The position numbers and the translations under genes are program-made. DNA of 8,489 bases from Candidatus Izemoplasmatales bacterium (GTDB lineage: Bacteria; Bacillota_I; Bacilli_A; Izemoplasmatales; Hujiaoplasmataceae). The stretch is from the NCBI GenBank assembly GCA_028699855.1, contig JAQVTV010000034.1:1-8489 (forward strand). Direction: 5' to 3'. Below the pieces are notes generated by a model. It did no database searches and was not told the origin of the DNA. It worked only from the letters and a program-made list of their open reading frames with translations. Of the stretch, positions 5,175 to 8,489 are shown in pieces (the first letter of the stretch is position 1; every line of letters begins with the position of its first letter).

Positions 5175-6347
5175 TTATTTCCTCCCTTGTTTCATGACAA
5201 GATTGATCAATACGTTCACACCAGTCATCATCGCATTCTCATCGATATTGAATCGCGGGTGATGGAGGCCATAGGATGTCCTTTCGTCTTTTCTCGTGCC
5301 CATCCAGGCGATAGCACCGGGCGCAAGTTCAAGATAACGGAAAAAGTCCTCGCCGCCCATGGTTGGTTGCTCCATCAAGGAAATGGCGTTCGGAGCCACC
5401 GATGAAGTCACGACGTCGATCACATCGTCGACGGCATCGGGGTGATTGAAGACCGGATCGTATTCATCGATGATGGAGATGTCAACCATGCCGCGATGCG
5501 CCTTCGCAATCGCACTGATCCGTGATTCGATCTCATGTTTGATGTGGTCTTTGACCCTATTCGAAAAGGTGCGGATCGTCCCTTGAATCATGACGGTCTC
5601 GGGAATGATATTATGCGTGGTTCCGCCATGTACTTGCGTGACGCTTACCACCGCGGAGTTCAGATAATCCTCGGTTTTCGGGACAAGACTCGCAAGCTCC
5701 ATCACCGCTTCCGATTGCATCACAATCGGATTGATCCCGAGTTGAGGATAAGCCGCATGACACCCTTTGCCACGGAAAACGATCGTGAATGTCGAAACAG
5801 ACGCGAACATCACACCCCGTTTGAGCGCAAAACTGCCTGACGGCCATTCGGGTGAGACATGCAAGGCATAGAATCGCGTCACATCCTTGAGCAATCCTGA
5901 ATCCACGAGCGCTTTCGCACCACCGGGATGCGGTCCTTCTTCCGCTTCCTGAAAGATCAGTTTGATTGTGCCACAAAACATATCCTTGTGATTCACCAGG
6001 AAACTCGCCGCCCCCAAAAGCATCGCCGTGTGGGCATCATGTCCACATGCGTGCATCACGCCGGGATGATTGGAACGATAGTCGATATCCTCATTCAATT
6101 CCTCTAAGTTCAACGCATCGATGTCAGCTCTTAACCCCACCACAGGACCCTCACCATTCATGATGGTACCAATCAGTGAGTTGGTGCCCACATGTGGCGT
6201 CACCGCGATTCCCAAACGCTTCAGCTCCGCTTCGATGAAATCATGGGTTTCGCGCACTTGGAAACCCACTTCGGGATAAGCATGAAGCCTGCGTCTGTAC
6301 GCGATGATATCATCGCGCAAATATCTGATCTGATCAAGATGAATCAT
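5175..6347 (-). CDS. M20D family amidohydrolase/peptidase
   Basis: A 390-residue di-metal hydrolase of the M20D group, which includes N-acyl-amino-acid and hippurate hydrolases, indole-acetyl-amino-acid hydrolases and N-acetyl-diaminopimelate deacetylases. Motifs in order: RRRLHAYPEVGFQ (18-30), GLRADIDALNLEE (71-83), MHACGHDAHTAMLLGAA (98-114), the Glu pair 136-137 in QEAEEGP, ALHVSPEWPSG (161-171), GKGCHAAYPQLGINP (193-207), GGEDFF (331-336) and LHHPRFNIDE (361-370). The metal ligands are probably Cys101, His103, Glu137, His163 and His362, with Glu136 as catalytic base. No signal peptide is seen, so it should be cytosolic. A GAGG Shine-Dalgarno precedes the ATG. It is the third gene of the leftward run, 60 nt after the DUF368 gene and tightly joined to the following amidohydrolase, suggesting joint breakdown of an N-acylated or peptidic substrate. 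The exact substrate, including a diaminopimelate route, cannot be told apart here. Confidence 0.93.
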   Translation of the reverse strand: MIHLDQIRYLRDDIIAYRRRLHAYPEVGFQVRETHDFIEAELKRLGIAVTPHVGTNSLIGTIMNGEGPVVGLRADIDALNLEELNEDIDYRSNHPGVMHACGHDAHTAMLLGAASFLVNHKDMFCGTIKLIFQEAEEGPHPGGAKALVDSGLLKDVTRFYALHVSPEWPSGSFALKRGVMFASVSTFTIVFRGKGCHAAYPQLGINPIVMQSEAVMELASLVPKTEDYLNSAVVSVTQVHGGTTHNIIPETVMIQGTIRTFSNRVKDHIKHEIESRISAIAKAHRGMVDISIIDEYDPVFNHPDAVDDVIDVVTSSVAPNAISLMEQPTMGGEDFFRYLELAPGAIAWMGTRKDERTSYGLHHPRFNIDENAMMTGVNVLINLVMKQGRK

Positions 6348-6407
6348 GATTTACCTCGCTTTCGAAGCCTATCAGCCAAAAACCTATATCTCGCTCAACC
6401 AATCTTC

Positions 6408-7331
6408 TTATGAATCACTATGAAGATTCTTTCTGTGAAAGAGGTAATGCACGAGCACATATCCCCCAATCAATAGAACCACTCCCAGAGCGATGACCAG
6501 CGGATGGGTCTGCACATAATCCCAGAAGTGATGATATATGGGCAATTGGTCACTATATGACGCTCCAGTCAATGGATCGCGGATTTCGAGAAATATGGCA
6601 ATGACGGACGCCGTGATAAACCCGATCACCGCGGCATAGAATTGCCGCGGATGGCGTTTCATCATCCGTTCGATGAGATTACTGAAAACAATGATGCCAA
6701 CGGCGATTCCCAAAGCGAACGGGATTAAAACAAAGAGGTTGTAGCCAATGACACTGAAATCGAAGACATGACCGATCACATTCGTCACAATCGCGGTATA
6801 AACACCTAGGGTCATCAATAATGCGGAGCCGCTGATACCCGGGACAATCATCGTCATCGACGAAACCATCCCCAAAAGAAATATCCAGACGAAACTGCCG
6901 AAACCAACCGGAAACACCGTTTGGTTTCCTTGATAGAGATTCGCCCCTATGACGAGTCCCACCACTGCCATGAATGCCAAGAGTGCGGCGATGATCATCG
7001 ATGGCCGCAAAGGCTTCGCCCCCATTTCACGGACCAAATTGGGCACACCTCCGAGCAACAACCCGATAAAGAGCATCAAAACCAGCCAAGAATTCCAACT
7101 GAGCAGAATCCCTAACAATGCCGCCAAGCCGATCACCGATATGGCAATTCCAAGGAACAGCGGCACCAAGAAAGCAAGGCTTTGACGAAACTCCTTGAAA
7201 ATTTTACCGATGGCGTGAACCAATTTCTCATAGACACCCAAATACATGGCGACTGTTCCCCCGCTTAAACCGGGAATGATAAACGCCAATCCAATCAAAA
7301 ACCCTTTGCATATCAAAATGATGAATGTCAT
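6408..7331 (-). CDS. DUF368 membrane protein, probable undecaprenyl-phosphate translocase (PopT-like)
   Basis: A 307-residue polytopic membrane protein with about eight or nine hydrophobic segments. It matches the DUF368 family, members of which (PopT) were reported to return undecaprenyl phosphate across the membrane for cell-envelope synthesis; the role here is inferred from family membership. The family hallmark occurs twice: PGLSGGTVAMYLGVY (20-34) and PGISGSALLMTLGVY (164-178), each following a hydrophobic run, which indicates an internal duplication. FIGLLLGGVPNL (88-99) is another family-like stretch. The C-terminus is a short basic tail (HRKNLHSDS). The ATG overlaps the rimO stop as ATGA (7328-7331), with AGGTGG about 5 nt upstream inside rimO, so translation is probably coupled. 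A 60-nt gap follows before the M20D gene, with no clear terminator or strong promoter in it. Confidence 0.88.
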   Translation of the reverse strand: MTFIILICKGFLIGLAFIIPGLSGGTVAMYLGVYEKLVHAIGKIFKEFRQSLAFLVPLFLGIAISVIGLAALLGILLSWNSWLVLMLFIGLLLGGVPNLVREMGAKPLRPSMIIAALLAFMAVVGLVIGANLYQGNQTVFPVGFGSFVWIFLLGMVSSMTMIVPGISGSALLMTLGVYTAIVTNVIGHVFDFSVIGYNLFVLIPFALGIAVGIIVFSNLIERMMKRHPRQFYAAVIGFITASVIAIFLEIRDPLTGASYSDQLPIYHHFWDYVQTHPLVIALGVVLLIGGYVLVHYLFHRKNLHSDS

Positions 7332-8489
7332 GGTTCCACCTCGTCTTGAACATTGCCCAACAAATCATACGCGTTGGTATCGGTGATGCGTACGTTGACG
7401 ATATCGCCGATCGCATGTTGCTTATGGCTTTGAAATACAATATAACCATCCACATCATCAGGCGCAAACGCGTAACTTCGTCCATAATAGTATTCGCTTT
7501 CAGGATCGTAATGCTCGATGAGTGTCGTATGGACCCTGTTTTTTTGCCGCCGATGATTTTCTTGTGAAATCCTTCTTTGAAGCAACATGATCCGTTCCTT
7601 GCGCAATGACTTCGTCGCTTCATCGATTTGATCTGGGTAGTCCTTAGCTAAAGTGTCTTCTTCCGGCGAATAAGCGAACACACCCAAACGATCGAAACGC
7701 GTCAACCTCACAAACTCTTCCAACAGACGAAAATCCGCTTCGCTTTCGCCGGGAAAGCCGACAATCAATGTCGTGCGGATCACCGCGTCCGGCATAAGAC
7801 TCCGAATCCGGTCAATCAAAGCGGAAATTTCAACCGAGCTACCACGACGATGCATCCGCTTGAGTACAGGATCAGCGATATGTTGCACCGGTATGTCAAA
7901 ATATCGGGCTATTTTCGGTTGTCGTTCAATGAGGCGCAATAGGTCCTCGGATATTTCTTCCGGATATAGGTAGAGCAAACGAACGAGAAACAACCCCTCC
8001 ATTTGACATATGCGTTCGAGCAATCGTACAATCGATTCTCCGCCTGATAAATCGCGTCCATAACGCGTAGTATCTTGACTGACCAAATTGATCTCTTTCG
8101 CGCCACCCGAAATCAACCATCGGCACTCGTCGATGATTTCTTGCTCGGGGCGCGAGCGGAATGGACCCCGAATCAAAGGTATGGCGCAATAGGTACAGCG
8201 ATTGTCACAACCTTCCGAGATTTTCACGTAAGGTGCGTATGGCCCAGCCGTGAGCAGACGCCTTTGATATGATAGCGGAAAAAAAGTCGTATGCGATGGA
8301 GCGAATATTTTAGCCAACACCTGATGAAGTCTGGGATAGTCGCTGAGCGGAATCACATGATCAATGAATGGCATCTGCGCCATGATTTGTGCCCGATAAC
8401 GTTCCGCATAACATCCCATCACGACCAATTTCTTGCCGTATTGATGCATTTCATGAATCGTTGCGATTGTCTCTTCCCGCGCGGCTTCG
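7328..8489 (-). CDS. rimO: Ribosomal protein S12 methylthiotransferase RimO, 5'-truncated
   Basis: Radical-SAM enzyme that methylthiolates a conserved Asp of ribosomal protein S12. The frame is open to the right edge, so the N-terminal part lies outside; 386 residues are visible of about 440. The ATG at 8449 is internal, because the upstream residues (EAAREETIATIHE) continue the family pattern. MGCYAERY holds the last Cys (visible residue 26) of the N-terminal iron-sulfur domain. The radical-SAM motif CDNRCTYC gives Cys94, 98 and 101, followed by AIPLIRGPFRSRP and LVSQDTTRYGRDL, which are RimO-like and separate it from MiaB and MtaB. The C-terminus carries a TRAM domain (YGRSYAFAPDDVDGYI). 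It is the first visible gene of the leftward run and overlaps the DUF368 gene by 4 nt. Its own promoter is not in the window. Confidence 0.95.
   Translation of the reverse strand, partial: EAAREETIATIHEMHQYGKKLVVMGCYAERYRAQIMAQMPFIDHVIPLSDYPRLHQVLAKIFAPSHTTFFPLSYQRRLLTAGPYAPYVKISEGCDNRCTYCAIPLIRGPFRSRPEQEIIDECRWLISGGAKEINLVSQDTTRYGRDLSGGESIVRLLERICQMEGLFLVRLLYLYPEEISEDLLRLIERQPKIARYFDIPVQHIADPVLKRMHRRGSSVEISALIDRIRSLMPDAVIRTTLIVGFPGESEADFRLLEEFVRLTRFDRLGVFAYSPEEDTLAKDYPDQIDEATKSLRKERIMLLQRRISQENHRRQKNRVHTTLIEHYDPESEYYYGRSYAFAPDDVDGYIVFQSHKQHAIGDIVNVRITDTNAYDLLGNVQDEVEP

Noticed and set aside
6348..6407. Separate promoter for the M20D/amidohydrolase pair in the 60-nt gap
   Set aside because: The only pairing found on the minus strand (TTGAGC and TGATAG, 18-nt spacer) matches consensus poorly, and no terminator precedes it. 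It was not reported as a feature.

Overview
The window reads as chromosomal core DNA from a Bacillota (low-GC Gram-positive type) bacterium. The main pointers are a T-box leader on trpS, strong AGGAGG-type ribosome binding sites, an HPr with both His15 and Ser46 (the HPr-kinase site typical of Bacillota), PepF, and a DUF368 protein. Base composition looks moderate, near half GC. TGA ends several genes and Trp is encoded by TGG, so the code is standard and this is not a code-4 mycoplasma. A family I pyrophosphatase and a stand-alone EIIB-like protein beside HPr would fit a lineage near Erysipelotrichia or Acholeplasma-like bacteria, but that placement is a weak inference. No mobile element, CRISPR array, tRNA or rRNA was seen.

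Layout, left to right. (1) Positions 2-1300 hold the C-terminal part of an oligoendopeptidase F gene (+), cut by the left edge and closed by an intrinsic terminator. (2) Positions 1411-2669 hold a strong promoter, a tryptophan T-box riboswitch and trpS (+). (3) Positions 2665-3380 hold a small leftward operon: a membrane-anchored EIIB-like protein without the catalytic cysteine, overlapping an HPr gene by 4 nt, and ending at a hairpin shared with the end of trpS. (4) Positions 3427-3998 hold a promoter carrying a perfect 11-bp dyad, a family I inorganic pyrophosphatase (+) and its terminator. (5) Positions 3998-8489 hold a leftward gene run: rimO (cut by the right edge), a DUF368 membrane protein overlapping it by 4 nt, an M20D amidohydrolase/peptidase after a 60-nt gap, and a metal-dependent amidohydrolase 1 nt further on.

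How the genes work together. Most are housekeeping genes: tRNA charging under amino-acid control, pyrophosphate removal, ribosomal protein S12 modification and probable undecaprenyl-phosphate recycling. PepF, the M20D enzyme and the amidohydrolase together suggest hydrolysis of peptides and amides. The least ordinary unit is the EIIB-like/HPr pair. Its arrangement implies coupled production of HPr and a membrane-tethered EIIB fold that cannot carry phosphate on the usual cysteine, which suggests a sensing or docking role rather than sugar transport.
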